From assembly GCA_026075535.2 (NCBI GenBank), contig AP026542.1:1550001-1614000 (forward strand): a stretch of DNA of 64,000 nt, written 5' to 3'. A model generated the notes under the pieces. The model was given only the letters and a program-made list of their open reading frames with translations, had not been told where the DNA came from and searched no databases. Origin of the DNA: Tricholoma matsutake (Eukaryota; Basidiomycota; Agaricomycetes; Agaricales; Tricholomataceae). The position numbers were made by a program, and so were the translations under genes. Positions 20,266-30,700 of this stretch are shown here, in pieces (positions within the stretch are counted from its first letter, which is position 1; every line of letters starts with the position of its first letter).

Positions 20266-22094
20266 ATGTCTCCCTCTGCCAATGCTACTTCCCAAGTCCG
20301 TTTCAAAGGATATGCGTCAGTTTCCTCCTATATTCTACCGTTTTGAACTCCCAATAACTCTTGAGTACACCTACCTCTAGCATCCATGATATCAAGAAAT
20401 GGAACGATTTTAAACTCATTGATTTTCAACCCAAGGCATTTGAGGACTACGACGTTGATATCAAGATTGAATACTGTGGAGTCTGTGGATCCGATGTTTG
20501 TGCTTTTTGTTGTATTTTTTTGGTCAGTATTCTAACCGGACACCACAGGTTCACACCATTACTGGCGGCTGGGGTCAACCTAACCTGGCATGTCAATATA
20601 TGCGCATTATATCACTTGTCTTGACGCATATATCCACCAGCCTCTTATCCCCGGCCATGAAATTGTAGGCAAAGTTGTCCGTGTGGGGCCCAAGGTCACG
20701 TCGCTCAAAGTAGGTCATCGAGCTGGTGTAGGGTGAGTATTCTGTGCCGTTTTTTTCCCGATGTTTTGCATACCGAGGTTATCCAGGGCTCAAGTTTGCT
20801 CTTGCATGAACTGTGACTATTGCAGACGCGATAACGAGCAGTAGTACGTGCTCTCTCATATTCTCTGTAGCTATACCGTAATCCTCTTATCCCCCTGCTT
20901 TAGTTGCCCAAAAAGCGTGGCCACTTATAACTCTCACTACCCCGACCAAAACAAAACTCTCAGTCAGGGAGGGTATTCCACCGCTATCCGTGCTCATGAA
21001 CGTTTTGTGTTCCCAATTCCCTCTGGCCTTGAGCTTGAGCATGCCGCGCCCATGCTGTGCGCCGGCCTGACCGTTTATTCGCCACTGATCCGTAACGGAG
21101 CTGGGTACATGCTATTCACGCGGTTGTTTAAAACCCTCTGCTCATTCTTATGTTCAGGAAAGGGAAAAGGGTTGGAGTAGTAGGGATCGGCGGCCTAGGG
21201 TGAGTTTTGCGATATCAGCTACGTTATAGCGGACTGACTTGAGCTTGATGATAGTCACTTTGCAATTCAGTTCGCACGAGCCCTAGAGTGTAAGGAGGTC
21301 ATCGTCTTCTCCCACTCGGATGAGAAGAAGGTACCGATATATGTGTGCTTCGTCTTGTAAGATGTTCTGACCGTAGTCCTTTCGTATTGGGCAGGACGAC
21401 GCCGTGAAGTTGGGTGCGACGAGGTTCGTCATCACCAACGACAAAGGATTTGAGGAGGGGCTAGCGGGGCGGCTTGACTTGATCATAGTTCGTTCTTTTC
21501 TTCGTATCATTGACCTTGAAGTTTAATGAAGGCATTTCATAGTGTACCGCAGACATCACAGAGGGTATACCCCTGAAGGAATTCATGAAGACTCTGAACA
21601 CGCACGGGAAGCTCATCATGGTCGCCATTCCGGACAACAACCTCCCCGCTCTGTCATCCAGGGGTGCGAATACGTGTTGGCATTCGTTCCTCTTCTATGG
21701 CTGAATGTTTATTTATAGACCTCTCTGCGAACGGTGCGCTTCTCGGCGGGAGCAAACTGTAGGCCCTCATTGTTGCATCTTTTCCGTGCTGTCTCTCAGT
21801 GGTCATGTTCGGTTCTCTTAGCGGGAGCAAAAAGGAAGCTCTGGCAATGCTGGACCTTGCTGTGAAGAAGGACGTCAAGCCTTGGATTGAAGTTTTATCC
21901 AGTTGAGCTATATTCCCTGTTCAGAGTGCTCTTCGACTGACGACCTCACATAGTGAAAGACGCTGGCAAGGCCGTCCAGCATGTAAAGGACGGGACGGTG
22001 CGATATAGGCATGTGTTGAAGTAACTATACTCTATCTCGCCTGCGACCCGTTCGGCTAATAGTTTCCTATTACCATAGGATGGATATTGAGTGA
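20266..22094 (+). CDS. Zinc alcohol dehydrogenase, cinnamyl-alcohol/ADH6-type (MDR)
   Basis: About ten short introns. Exon 1 (20266-20315) reads MSPSANATSQVRFKGYA; introns 20316-20380 and 20496-20548 fit GT...AG with good branch sites. Catalytic zinc ligands: Cys in IEYCGVCGSDVHTITGGWG and the GHE of PLIPGHEIVGKVVRVG. Structural zinc: CSCMNCDYC and the next Cys after the following intron. Later exons give GYSTAIRAHERFVFPIPSG, the nucleotide-binding fold (G-x-G-x-x-G: VGIGGLG then HFAIQFARALECKEVIVF), DDAVKLGATRFVITNDK, LKEFMKTLNTHGKLIMVAIP, VMFGSLSGSKKEALAMLDLA and a C-terminus ending MDIE-TGA at 22094. Order and motifs match NADP(H)-dependent MDR aldehyde/alcohol reductases near ADH6/YahK. 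It interconverts aldehydes and alcohols, probably in the cytosol. No inactivating change was seen. Confidence 0.88.
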
Positions 22095-22479
22095 CTTTGA
22101 TACCTGGTTTATGGTTTAATACCCTCAAGTTCTGCATACGATGGAAGACTTCGTGGACTCAATGGACGGTTTGTATCACTACGTGTATGAGAATGTTAAT
22201 TTGTATCATTAGACGCATATGACATCATGAATCATCATTTGGCTTTTATTTGTGGTCTATGGCTAGACTTAGACTGACCACTCCCTCGTAAGTACATGGG
22301 CAAGCTCGATGTAGAGGGACTGGTGAAGCTGAGCTCAAAATCGCATGCAAATACTGTGGAAGCACGGTCCAAATGATCCTATTTTCCTTTCTCGGTATAT
22401 AACTCTTTTGGGACTGGCTCATCATGTCGCGTCGTGTCCACAATTATATTCAACGTTCTCTGCTCCTTCGTTGTGAAAG
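22095..22479. other. Intergenic region; boundary between host genes and transposon-type genes
   Basis: No gene. Includes the repeated module at 22262-22360 and, downstream of it, a TATA-like TATATAAC at 22397-22404 about 75 nt before the start of the DUF6589-type gene. Confidence 0.5.
22262..22360 (+). repeat. Upstream module shared with the helicase gene (partner 30172-30275, opposite strand)
   Basis: Runs CTTAGACTGACCACTCCCT, AGTACATGGGCAAGC, GGGACTGGT, AGCTGAG, AAAATCGCATGCAAATAC. The complement of 30172-30275 shows the same blocks in the same order, about three quarters identical. In both places the module lies roughly 50-120 bp upstream of a transposon-type gene and in the same orientation to it. 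Confidence 0.7.
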
Positions 22480-23540
22480 ATGTCAGATACACCTCATCGA
22501 GGATATTTTCGACTCCAGGGGCCTCTGGAACTCACCCAGAAAGACCCACAACCCCCTTCAGCTCCACCCAATCTGAATCATATGCCCGACCTGAATTTTG
22601 CTAGGTGTCAAAAACCGCGCGGGAGGGGATCCAGGATCAAACAGCCATGGGAACACAACCTATCGATGTTCTCGACATCTACTCCAAGCTCCTCTGCGCA
22701 GGGCAGTGGACGTTCCAACGTCACACCCAAGCCCTCCTGATGACACCTGTCAGCCCTGAACGGTACCAACAGTTCAATTGACATGTTATAACAACTTACC
22801 ACTGCTCAGCATGTTCCAATTGCCCCCTCACCTGATGGCCGATCTCTCTTGTGAAAGATTGGCCTCTGTTCCGGGAATGCCATCTCATTCTGCACCACCA
22901 ATCGAAGCTGCCCTTGCACTGTTAGATCTCACACAGGCACGGACTCAAATACCACAAGTTTTGGACCTACACCCTCAGATACTGCCGCTTTCTCATCGCT
23001 TTTCTCCCCTTTGAATGATCTTGATATCAACACACCTTCACTCGATCATATTCGAGAGGCCCATATTTCGCGCAATCGTCAACAACCCGGAAAGAAAATT
23101 GAAGTTGTGAAAGATGTCCTCAAAATGCTTCAGAATGCGAAAATTACACCCACAGAATTGCTTACACTTGTTCTCGACACCTCACAACCAGATTTCGCAT
23201 ATTTCCACACTGCTTTCTATGCTGAACATAGTGTGCAGAAATTTCGTGATCTTCTGAACTTGTTCCGGAACGGCGAGAAGGGATTGGCGACGATGAAGGA
23301 CTGGATGTGACCTCATGGAATTGATCTAGTTTGCAACACTATTCACTTGGAAATGGAAAGTGCAAAACCTCATCTTTACATGTCATCAAAGGAGGTGATC
23401 CCAGACTTCATTTTGCATTGGGATATCAACTCACTCATGGATCTGATTGCTTTGAGCATAACACCGGTTTGGTTGAGAGTTCTAGAAGCTGCAACAGAGA
23501 AAAGAGAAGTACTAAGAAAAGACAGACATGTCTCATTCAC
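22480..23540 (+). pseudogene. DUF6589-type transposon gene, 5' part
   Basis: Starts MSDTPHRGYFRLQGPLELT at 22480. Spliced or frameshifted continuation reads LASVPGMPS, IEAALALLDLTQARTQIPQV, then from 23011 MNDLDINTPSLDHIREAHIS, KIEVVKDVLKMLQNAKITPT, LLTLVLDTSQPDFAYFHTAF, YAEHSVQKFRDLLNL and, after a stop or intron at 23308, HLYMSSKEVIPDFILHWDIN and SLMDLIALSITPVWLRVLEA. These blocks are those of the N-terminal region of DUF6589-containing proteins, abundant and repeated in agaricomycetes. The match ends at about 23540 and resumes near 25060, so the gene was split by later insertions. Function is unknown; high copy number suggests a transposon gene. Confidence 0.68.
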
Positions 23541-23614
23541 AGGGGAGATGGGGGGCGAGGGGTAGGTCCTCCCTTCTTTGCAGTAGTGCCCCTGCCCCTC
23601 ATGGATGGTGGTCC
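23541..23614. other. Junction sequence before the solo LTR
   Basis: G-rich then C-rich short stretch with no gene. Ends in GGTCC, the left copy of the target duplication. Confidence 0.4.
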
Positions 23615-23976
23615 TGTTGAGAATGCATGTGCCTGCGGTCGTGGCGCTGAGAATACACTGTGAGTATCGTTTTGATGTGTGCGCTATATTTAGCCTTTCC
23701 CTTTGATGCATGTCTACGGTCCGTTACTGAGCCCCCCTTTATCTCTAATCCTCTTTGTTATACACAATACATATATATATACAGTACATACTTTAGTTAC
23801 CACCTCAGTCACTTGTACAGAGACTGAGGTGAGTGCAGTTTATACCACTTACTTATATGCCTATACTTACTGTACCTATTAGACAATCTTATTTGTATTA
23901 GGTACAGTATACATGAATAGAGTCACTTGTACAGAGACTGAGATGATCTTATTTGTACTAGGATCACTTTTCTACA
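23615..23976 (+). mobile_element. Solo LTR (362 bp), copia-like
   Basis: Starts TGTTGAGAATGC and ends TTCTACA, flanked by a perfect 5-bp duplication GGTCC (23610-23614 and 23977-23981). Like the LTR at 9041 it contains a duplicated internal motif (TCACTTGTACAGAGACTGAG near 23809 and 23921) and ends in TACA, so it is probably from a related but distinct copia family. Contains a TATATATATATA run near 23771. Confidence 0.8.
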
Positions 23977-23981
23977 GGTCC

Positions 23982-24930
23982 TCCCCCATGTTATGGTACA
24001 CCCCTGTTCCATCTGTGTGATTGTTGTCAGGTCATGGTGACCATCTGGTAGCTGTCCTCCCCATTGCTCCCCACTTCCACCCCATGAGCAGTTGCTCCCA
24101 GTGGTGGATGGGCATGCTATTGTGGTAGTAGTGGCAGCAGTGGTTTGTTGTCGTCATTCTTGTCACCTCATTGTTCTCTTCCCCCTCATCATTCTCATCC
24201 CCCCCTCATCATTCTCATCCTCATCATTCTCTTCCCCCTCTGTGTTCTTGTCCCCCCCCACCTCTGTGTTCTTATTCTCCTTGTCATTCTCTTCTCCCCC
24301 TTCTCCCCCTTGTCCCCTCATTATTTTCTGTGCCCTCATCACCCTCATCACCCTTAACATTCTCATTACCACTTCTCATTGTATCCACCCTGCTAGCAGT
24401 CATTTGGGGCAGCAGTTGGGGGTGCTGTGGTGGTGGTTTGTCATCATTGTCATTCTCACCCATTTGTCCCTCATGTCCCATTCCCATCCCCTGTTTGTTG
24501 TTCTCATCCCTTTGTCCCTCATGTCCCCATCCCCATCCCCTGTTTGTCATTCATCATTCCCAGTCCTGTCGTACCTCGTCATCCGCTGCTAGCACCCATG
24601 ATCCACCCCACAAGCAGTGGCTCACAGGGCTAGAGCGGGTGCTTGGCTGTTTGTTGTTGCTCCTATATAACCCATCCACCCTGTGAGAAGGGGCTCACAG
24701 CAGTGGGTTCTCCTGGTCCTGTCCCATTGGGTCATTGTCCTAGTGTGGGTGTGCTGTCTTGGTGCTGTCTCATTGCTACAACATAGGTAGAACCTCTAGA
24801 AATAGAACAGTTAGTTAATTGAAAGAAATAAACAACTTACTTTTGTTGAGCTGACATGGTACTCTGGAAAAGACCACATTTAGTTAATTGAAAGAAACAA
24901 AAAACTTACTATTATGATGGGCAATGCAAA
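23982..24930 (-). repeat. Hairpin cassette 1 (multi-copy gene-like cassette)
   Basis: On the minus strand two introns of the cassette type are visible near the 5' side (GTAAGTTTTTTGTTTC...AATTAACTAAATG...CAG and GTAAGTTGTTTATTTC...TTAACTAACTG...TTTCTAG, 24780-24915). Downstream are hairpins near 24081, 24610 and 24675 (CTGTGAG-N6-CTCACAG), the first two degenerate. The middle part, 24160-24360, is a nearly pure pyrimidine tract. Long open frames on both strands here are low-complexity and not believable proteins. Confidence 0.55.
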
Positions 24931-25059
24931 AGTCAAGCCCACAGATGAACATTGATGTTGATTGGCAGTCTTGGCAACAGCCAGATTTGGCAATTCAAGC
25001 AGCCCATCAATACCCGTGACACTGCCAAAATGGGTGCGGTATGTCACAGGTCCAGCATT

Positions 25060-25960
25060 TCAGCAACCACACCCATATCTGTTAAACCTGTGGGCTGTTT
25101 ACTGCAGGTTTACCCACACCCATGCTACACCCTAAGGGCCGCAATGTCATTAGTTCCCAGGTTCACTATCTATGATCATATCATTCCTGCAAGGTCCAGG
25201 CTGGACTTGGCTTGATGGCATGGTTATGTGGCACCTCTCATCAATTAATCAATGTCTTGAATCAGGCTTGTCTTGATGTCATACACAACCATCAATGACA
25301 TTCTCAAAGCCCTTGCTGATCAATCAATTGAAGATGCTCATCACATAGCCAAAGATCCACATGCCAGCATCTACAATAATGTTAATTTCTCCAGTTCAAT
25401 CTATGTTGAGCAAACTCCAAGTGCCTTGAGCAAGGTACAATCTGGAACCTTCACTGTAATCTACAAATTTGTCAATGCTCAGTGAGAAGATATGGAAATT
25501 GTGCCCATGATGAAGAATCTGATGGATTCATCTCCTAACATATGTGAAGGGATTTGCTGATTATTGGAATCTCAAGGAGCTACAGAATATTCCACACTGT
25601 CAACTTCCATTGAACCATAAAACTCAATTCTATCCTCTCAGAGCTTTGACAATCAAAGAAGTGTCAATCACTGGAAATCAATGATATCTATTTGGTCCAG
25701 CTGGACTGTTCCCCAGAAGACATGGACAAGTACACAATCCCAGTTTTTAACGATCAACTTACAAATGCACAGATTCATGGTGGCCAAGCAATGCAAAACC
25801 AAGACCTCATGCTATGGACTTGTCATCAAATATTTCAGCATGGCTTTGGTGTTTTCCATCTGACAATGAACCTAATCTGGGCATTGCTTCATGTTCACTG
25901 AGGCACAATTAATCAGTTTGGCGCTATGACTCCAGGAATATCATGTGAGACATTATGCTG
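25060..25960 (+). pseudogene. DUF6589-type transposon gene, 3' part
   Basis: Blocks in three frames: CKVQAGLGLMAWLCGTSHQL near 25190, then 25273-25485 reading ILKALADQSIEDAHHIAKDP, SIYVEQTPSALSKVQSGTF and TVIYKFVNAQ, and 25692-25901 reading DKYTIPVFNDQLTNAQIHGG and HGFGVFHLTMNLIWALLHVH. These continue the DUF6589-type protein begun at 22480. Stops and frameshifts between blocks show it is dead. The 1.5 kb between the two halves consists of the solo LTR and hairpin cassette 1. Confidence 0.72.
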
Positions 25961-26548
25961 GTAAATGTATTGGGCTTGCCAGGTCACACAATGGGTATTG
26001 ATCTCAACATTGGATACTTAATTTGATATCTGAAGGTCATTCTCGCTCTATAAAACTATGGGCTCTTCATGATCCCCTTTCTGTAAACTCTAGGTACTCT
26101 TTTCTGCAAAAGGGATTTATGCAAACTGGGACCAACTCAGAAATATTTCTGCTGCAGTATATCATTTGCAAAAAATCAAGAAACAAGTCACTTGCTCCAC
26201 GGGCACAAACTACCAAGGATCTATGAACAAAAAGGTGTTTACCCATGAGCTTGTTTGGCAAATTGCAAACAAGGCTCATGATCTTCAGCTCCAACATCAC
26301 AGTCCAAATTGACATGGGAATTCACCTGGACAATGGGTACCTGATTTACATGCATTGGGATGAGAGAAATTTGCGTTGTCTTCATTGGACACCTTCAACA
26401 AGAGAATTTGTGAACTGATCACTGGAAAGTTACAATAGATGAGGCTGATGAATTACCACCACGTAACTTTGATACAGCATTGGAAAACAACAACAACAAC
26501 AATGAACTAGAAGAATCAGTGTAATTACAAATTAGTGTACAGTGAATT
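25961..26548. other. Non-coding or unrecognisable decayed sequence
   Basis: No recognisable domain. A short open stretch near 26420-26523 (ending in a poly-Asn run and EESV) could be the C-terminus of a decayed gene, but no homology could be named. Confidence 0.35.
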
Positions 26549-26784
26549 TAAGGAGTGTCACAGGTACGGGTAACATCGTGAGTATTGGGTCACGGGTATG
26601 CATGGGTACGGGTACAGGTATGGGATTGCTGTACCCGTGGAAAACCGTACACCTGCAGGTTTACGGGTATTCCGGTACCGAATTTCCGGTCAGGTGAGCA
26701 ATCATATGACTCTGTTGATCAACATCAGGTTCGACATTGTTGATCACAACAACAACAACAGTTCTACTTAGGCGACAACGACGA

Positions 26785-27085
26785 CTCCCCCTCCCTCGCA
26801 TCAAACGCGAGCTGGAGGGGTTAATTTCTGGTTCTAGGCAACGACGATGCCGACGACCCCTCCCTCGCATCAAACGCGAGTTGGAGGGGGTTATCTTCTT
26901 TTTCTGGGTGACAACAACAACGACACCCCCGAGGGGCTTATCTATGTGATGAGAACGATGACTCCCCTTCCCTTGCATCAAACGCGAGCTGGAGGGGGTT
27001 ATCTTCTGGTTCTAGGCAATGACGACGACGACTCCCCCTCCCTCGCATCAAACGCGAGCTGCAGGGGGTTATCTTCAGGAGGACA
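26785..27085 (+). repeat. Tandem array of CTCGC-N7-GCGAG hairpin units
   Basis: Four units of CCCTCGCATCAAACGCGAG plus a GGAGGGGGTTATCTTC tail occur near 26791, 26862, 26970 and 27040. The arms CTCGC/GCGAG lie inside wider CCCTCC...GGAGGG arms. Two variant units follow near 27566 (CTCGCTGCAAACGCGAG) and 27632 (CTCGCTCCAAATGCGAG). Confidence 0.75.
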
Positions 27086-27184
27086 AGGAGGAAAAGGGCA
27101 GGACAATGACAATGACATGGGTACGACAACGAGGGCAAGACAACAAGGAGGACGACGACGAGGGCAGGACGACGACGAGGGCAG

Positions 27185-27560
27185 GACGACGACGACGAAC
27201 AGGAAACGACACACGACCCGCCCCCAGCCTCACGAGCAACTGCTCGTGGGGTGGATAGCGAGTGGAATGACGATGACTGCAACACAGGATGACAACAACA
27301 ATGAGAGCACGACGACAACGACGACGAGGGCAGGACGACGACAACGAACAGGAAACGACACACCACCCGCCCCCCAGCCTCACGAGCAACTGCTCGTGGG
27401 GTGGATAGCGGGTGGAATGACTACGACGACAATGAGGGCACGACGATGACGATGACGAGGGCAGGATGATGACGACGAACAGGAAACGACACACCACCCG
27501 CCCCCAGCCTCACGAGCAACTGCTCGTGGGGTGGATAGTGGGTGGAATGACGACAGCCCC
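27185..27560 (+). repeat. Tandem repeat, about 130-bp unit, each with a CACGAGCA/TGCTCGTG hairpin
   Basis: Three units, with hairpins at 27231-27248, 27381-27398 and 27511-27528. Each unit contains GACGACGAACAGGAAACGAC upstream and GGGTGGATAG downstream of the hairpin. GAC trinucleotide runs fill the space between them. Confidence 0.8.
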
Positions 27561-27914
27561 CCCTCTCGCTGCAAACGCGAGTGGGGGGGTTTCTCGTTCC
27601 ATTCTCGGTGACTACAGGCAGCGCCCCCCCTCCCTCGCTCCAAATGCGAGAGGGGGGGTTTCTCTTGGTATATATTAGTGTAATTAAATTATTAAAATAC
27701 ACATTTGTCTTGAAACCCACGAATAACCATGGGTAACCCGTGGAAACCCAAGGTAACACCGTACCCCTACCCATGTGGGTACGGTGTTCATGGGTACGGG
27801 TATGGGAAATTTTACCCGAGGGTTACCCCTGGCATTCCCTAAACTGTGAATTACATGGATTTTCTTTTCTTCTGAGGATGATTTGATTTAGAGGTAGTTG
27901 CCTTGAGCTCCACA

Positions 27915-30115
27915 TTATATGTCATGACTCATGACCAACTCAGCTAAGGGGCCAGCCCATTCCTTTTCCCACTCATTGGTTTCCTCAAGCAACATAACAA
28001 TGTCTTCTGCTGATCAAATCGACTTTGGCAATGTGTGAACAAGTTTGATGTGTTTCTGATGTGAAAGAATATCATACATTGATTGGACACCACAGAGTGG
28101 ATCATTTTTGTGAACTGACTTGACTCGTAAGGCATGACAGGGGTATGAAAAATGCATTGCAGGGGTATGGCCATAACTTCAGATATTATTACAAACTATC
28201 CAAAAAAAATTTGGTACCAGCTGGGCAATATGTAAGGCTTTAAGAAACCTGAAGTTTTGAAGCCATAAAGTGAAAATTGCATTCAGCAGAAAGGTAAGGG
28301 TATGGAAAAACCCATGAAATTCCAACCTTCTCATTTTTTCATGGATTTTTCCATACCCTTACCTTTCTGCTGAATGCAATTTTCACTTTATGGCTTAAAA
28401 ACTTAGGGTTTCTTAAAGCCTTACATATTGTTCAGCTGGTATCAAACTTTTTTTAGACAGTTTGTAATAATATTTGAAGTTATGGCCATACCCCTGCAAT
28501 GCATTTTTCATACCCCTGTCACACCTTAGACTTGAGCCATTAAATTAGTTGAGAATCAAGAGCAGGCCGATGTTTGGTTGGGCGATATGTAGGCCTCTTG
28601 CACTTTGGCTTGGTGGCTGGTGGCTTGCCCACAAACAGTGGTCCCAGAAGGAAGTTGGTAAGATTGAAAGCCATATTTTCATGCTGATCACAGCAGAAAT
28701 CAGTGGAAATCAAATGACTTGTCCACTGTGCTGTAGTGCTTCCATGATATCACTGGGAAGCCCAGCATTGCAGACAATTTTCACATCTGCAAAGTCCACA
28801 CCCTGCATTCTGATTGTTACATGAAAACATCAAGATACACACCACAGATTCACCAGATGTTGCACACATGTGACATAATCTTACAATGCCTGTCTTTCTT
28901 AGTGAAAGCAGTGTGAACAGCCTGAAGATATGTGCTCAATATCCCACTGTGATAATGTCGGACTACACCCATTCCACAGTACTCCAGAGGTAGCTGACTA
29001 CTGAGGTGTTTTGCAATGTTGCTTGCAAGGAGTTTGTTGTCAAAAAAGATGAACACCTGAGGCTGGGTGCTGAAATCAAATGGTTCAGAGAGGAAACATT
29101 AAAAAATTTGGGCTTCTTCAACATGAGAGACCAAACAATGAGTAGCATATGACATATTTGGCCTATTAGATGAGACCCAGATCGAGATATAGCCAGGCCA
29201 GAGAATCTTCATTTCAATGGTCTTCAAGATATGGTTGCCAACATTGCCTACCAGGGGATCCCATGAGGAAGTAGCACCTTTAGCTCATTGAGTTGTCTCC
29301 ATGCAGGTTGGAAGGCAGCATTTCCATGGTGCAGTATGCCAGCAAGATAAATGAAATGAGCCTCATCAACATGAACATGTTTGAGCTATTTTTGAAAATG
29401 TTGATTGTGGACCAGAATGGCAAGACACAGAAGGTGGCCTTCAGGTGTCTTGAGAAGTTGTTCAATGGTAGCAATAATGTGTCAGGATGTCCCAGGCATT
29501 CCCATTTTGATATTATGAATGTGGGTCTGATGAAAAGTCACATAAGAAAATGAAGAAGACAAATATGTGACTCACATTCCAGTAATTATCCTCACATGGA
29601 GTGTCATTGTTGATTGCAATTGAGGGGATTCCATAGTTTTTGTTGAAATTATCTGCCTGTGATGGTGTTACAGACAAACATGGGACATGCTCCAGCCAAA
29701 GTGCTCACCTGTGTGATCTGAAGCCATTTCAAAGGTGATATGGTAAGAGAAATGGAATCATTTGCTGGGTTGTTGAGAAGCAGGTTGAGAGCAATTGGTA
29801 AAGTTTTTCTGCTTCTAGTTCTGGCACCAAAGAGTCTTGACAGTTGAATATGGCCAAACATGCACAAAGTTGGAGCTCTCAAGGTATCTGAGTGCCACCA
29901 GTGACTGCCCAAGAGAGTAGAGAAGCTTGGTATGCTGTCATCTTGTCATCCTTGTCCAATGTTTCCAAGTATGAGATAGGAAGTTTTTCAAGTGAGAGCA
30001 TGGTAGAAACCAGTTCATGAACATCCTCAGCAGATAGTGAGTAAATCTCATTGAGTCTTCCTTGAAGTGTAGGTACATGGAAGGTGGTCATAGAGGCATA
30101 CAAAGTAGAAACCAT
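27915..30115 (-). pseudogene. DEAD/DEAH RecQ-like helicase of transposon type, inactivated
   Basis: From 30115 leftwards: MVSTLYASMTTFHVPTLQGR, LPISYLETLDKDDKMTAYQA, LLSWAVTGGTQIP, then a damaged Walker A (RTRSRKT where GTGSGKT is expected) with LPIALNLLLNNPAND and SLTISPLKWLQITQ (motif Ia), EAHFIYLAG near 29350 (the DEAH-like motif II region), PSNLHGDN/AAFQPAWRQLNELK, then from 29056 FFDNKLLASNIAKHL and VRHYHSGILS, and GVDFADVKIVCNAGLP near 28790. The C-terminal part NDPLCGVQSMYDIL and LLEETNEWEKEW is at 28120-27930, on the far side of the foldback MITE. Stops, frameshifts, a broken Walker A and the insertion show it is dead. Such helicases are repeated in agaricomycete genomes and presumed transposon-borne. 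Confidence 0.75.
28128..28528. mobile_element. Foldback MITE, about 195-bp arms
   Basis: Left arm 28128-28320 and right arm 28333-28528 are inverted copies, about 90% identical by eye, with a loop of about 12 nt. Ends are TAAGGCATGACAGGGGTATG and its near complement, resembling the TAGGG/TAAGG ends of the hAT MITEs at 40193 and 46257. Possible target duplication GACTTGAC (28117-28124) and GACTTGAG (28529-28536), offset by three bases on the left. It sits inside the helicase pseudogene. Confidence 0.82.
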
Positions 30116-30171
30116 GTTGACTCATTGACACACTTCCCAAAAGGGTTATTTACAAAAATGGGTGATGATTC

Positions 30172-30275
30172 AGCAATTTTTGATCACAAGCATTTGCATG
30201 CAATTTTAAACTCAGCTGTACTGGTCCCCATACATTGTGCTTGCCCATGTACTAGGGATTGGTCACCAGTCTAGG
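30172..30275 (-). repeat. Upstream module shared with the DUF6589-type gene
   Basis: Complement carries AGTACATGGGCAAGC, GGGACCAGT, AGCTGAG and AAAATTGCATGCAAATGC, in the order seen at 22262-22360. It ends about 55 bp upstream of the helicase start at 30115. Confidence 0.7.
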
Positions 30276-30502
30276 CTAGCCTGATTTAGTTCATTTGTGA
30301 ATGCATGAATGATGACTGGCATGACTACATTATGTTTATCTGTAAGTACTCAACACATATTTGGTAATGAGGCTCACTTTTTATTACATAGTTTTGTCAG
30401 ACCCATGTGTTCTTGGCATTATTCAGGGTCGCTACATCACTGATTTTGTGTCCAACGTGACAACATTACCATTATCCAACAGATCATCAATCATGGATCA
30501 TC
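30276..30502. other. Non-coding spacer
   Basis: No gene recognised between the helicase upstream module and the 30503 repeat. Confidence 0.4.
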
Positions 30503-30700
30503 AGTCCTTACTGTATTACGAGTCCGAGGTACAAGGACTTGTCTTTATAACCCAATGAACATGCCATCAAAATACAGGTTTTAAGTGCAGTGCCAAATAA
30601 GCTTTCTTTTGAAAGTCAGCCCCTACAGATTTTCAAGGTTAGCGGGATCTTCCGACATGCAGATTTTGGACCCAAAGGGAAACTAAGTCTCACAGTTCAC
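30503..30700 (+). repeat. About 190-bp module, inverted copy at 47172-47361
   Basis: Shared blocks include TTACGAGTCC, CTTTATAACCCAA, ACATGCCATCAAAATACAGG, CCAAATAAGCTTTCTTTTGA, CCTACAGATTTTCAA and CTTCCGACATG. Both copies point towards a hairpin cassette and lie directly upstream of its first exon, so the module may be the cassette promoter or an element end. Confidence 0.72.

Larger units (their letters stand above)
26549..27841. mobile_element. hAT-like TIR element carrying hairpin arrays
   Basis: The right end, read as complement from 27841, is TAGGGAATGCCAGGGGTAA, close to the proven MITE ends TAGGGCATGGCATGGGTA (46257) and TAGGGCAAGGCAGGGGT (40193). The left end near 26549, TAAGGAGTGTCACAGGTAC, is a poorer match. 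Both subterminal zones are packed with ACCCGTACCC and ACCCATG words. GTGAATT occurs on both sides (26542, 27847) as a possible target duplication, but not at exact element borders. Inside lie six CTCGC-N7-GCGAG hairpins and three CACGAGCA-N2-TGCTCGTG hairpins. Confidence 0.6.

Noticed and set aside
24092..24686. Overlapping open frames of 166 and 171 codons on the plus strand
   Set aside because: They run through a pyrimidine tract and translate to Ser/Pro/Leu/His low complexity; frames are open on several phases at once.
26847..27449. 200-codon open frame through the hairpin arrays
   Set aside because: Built from tandem repeats and GAC runs; equally long frames exist on the opposite strand. 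Treated as repeat, not protein.
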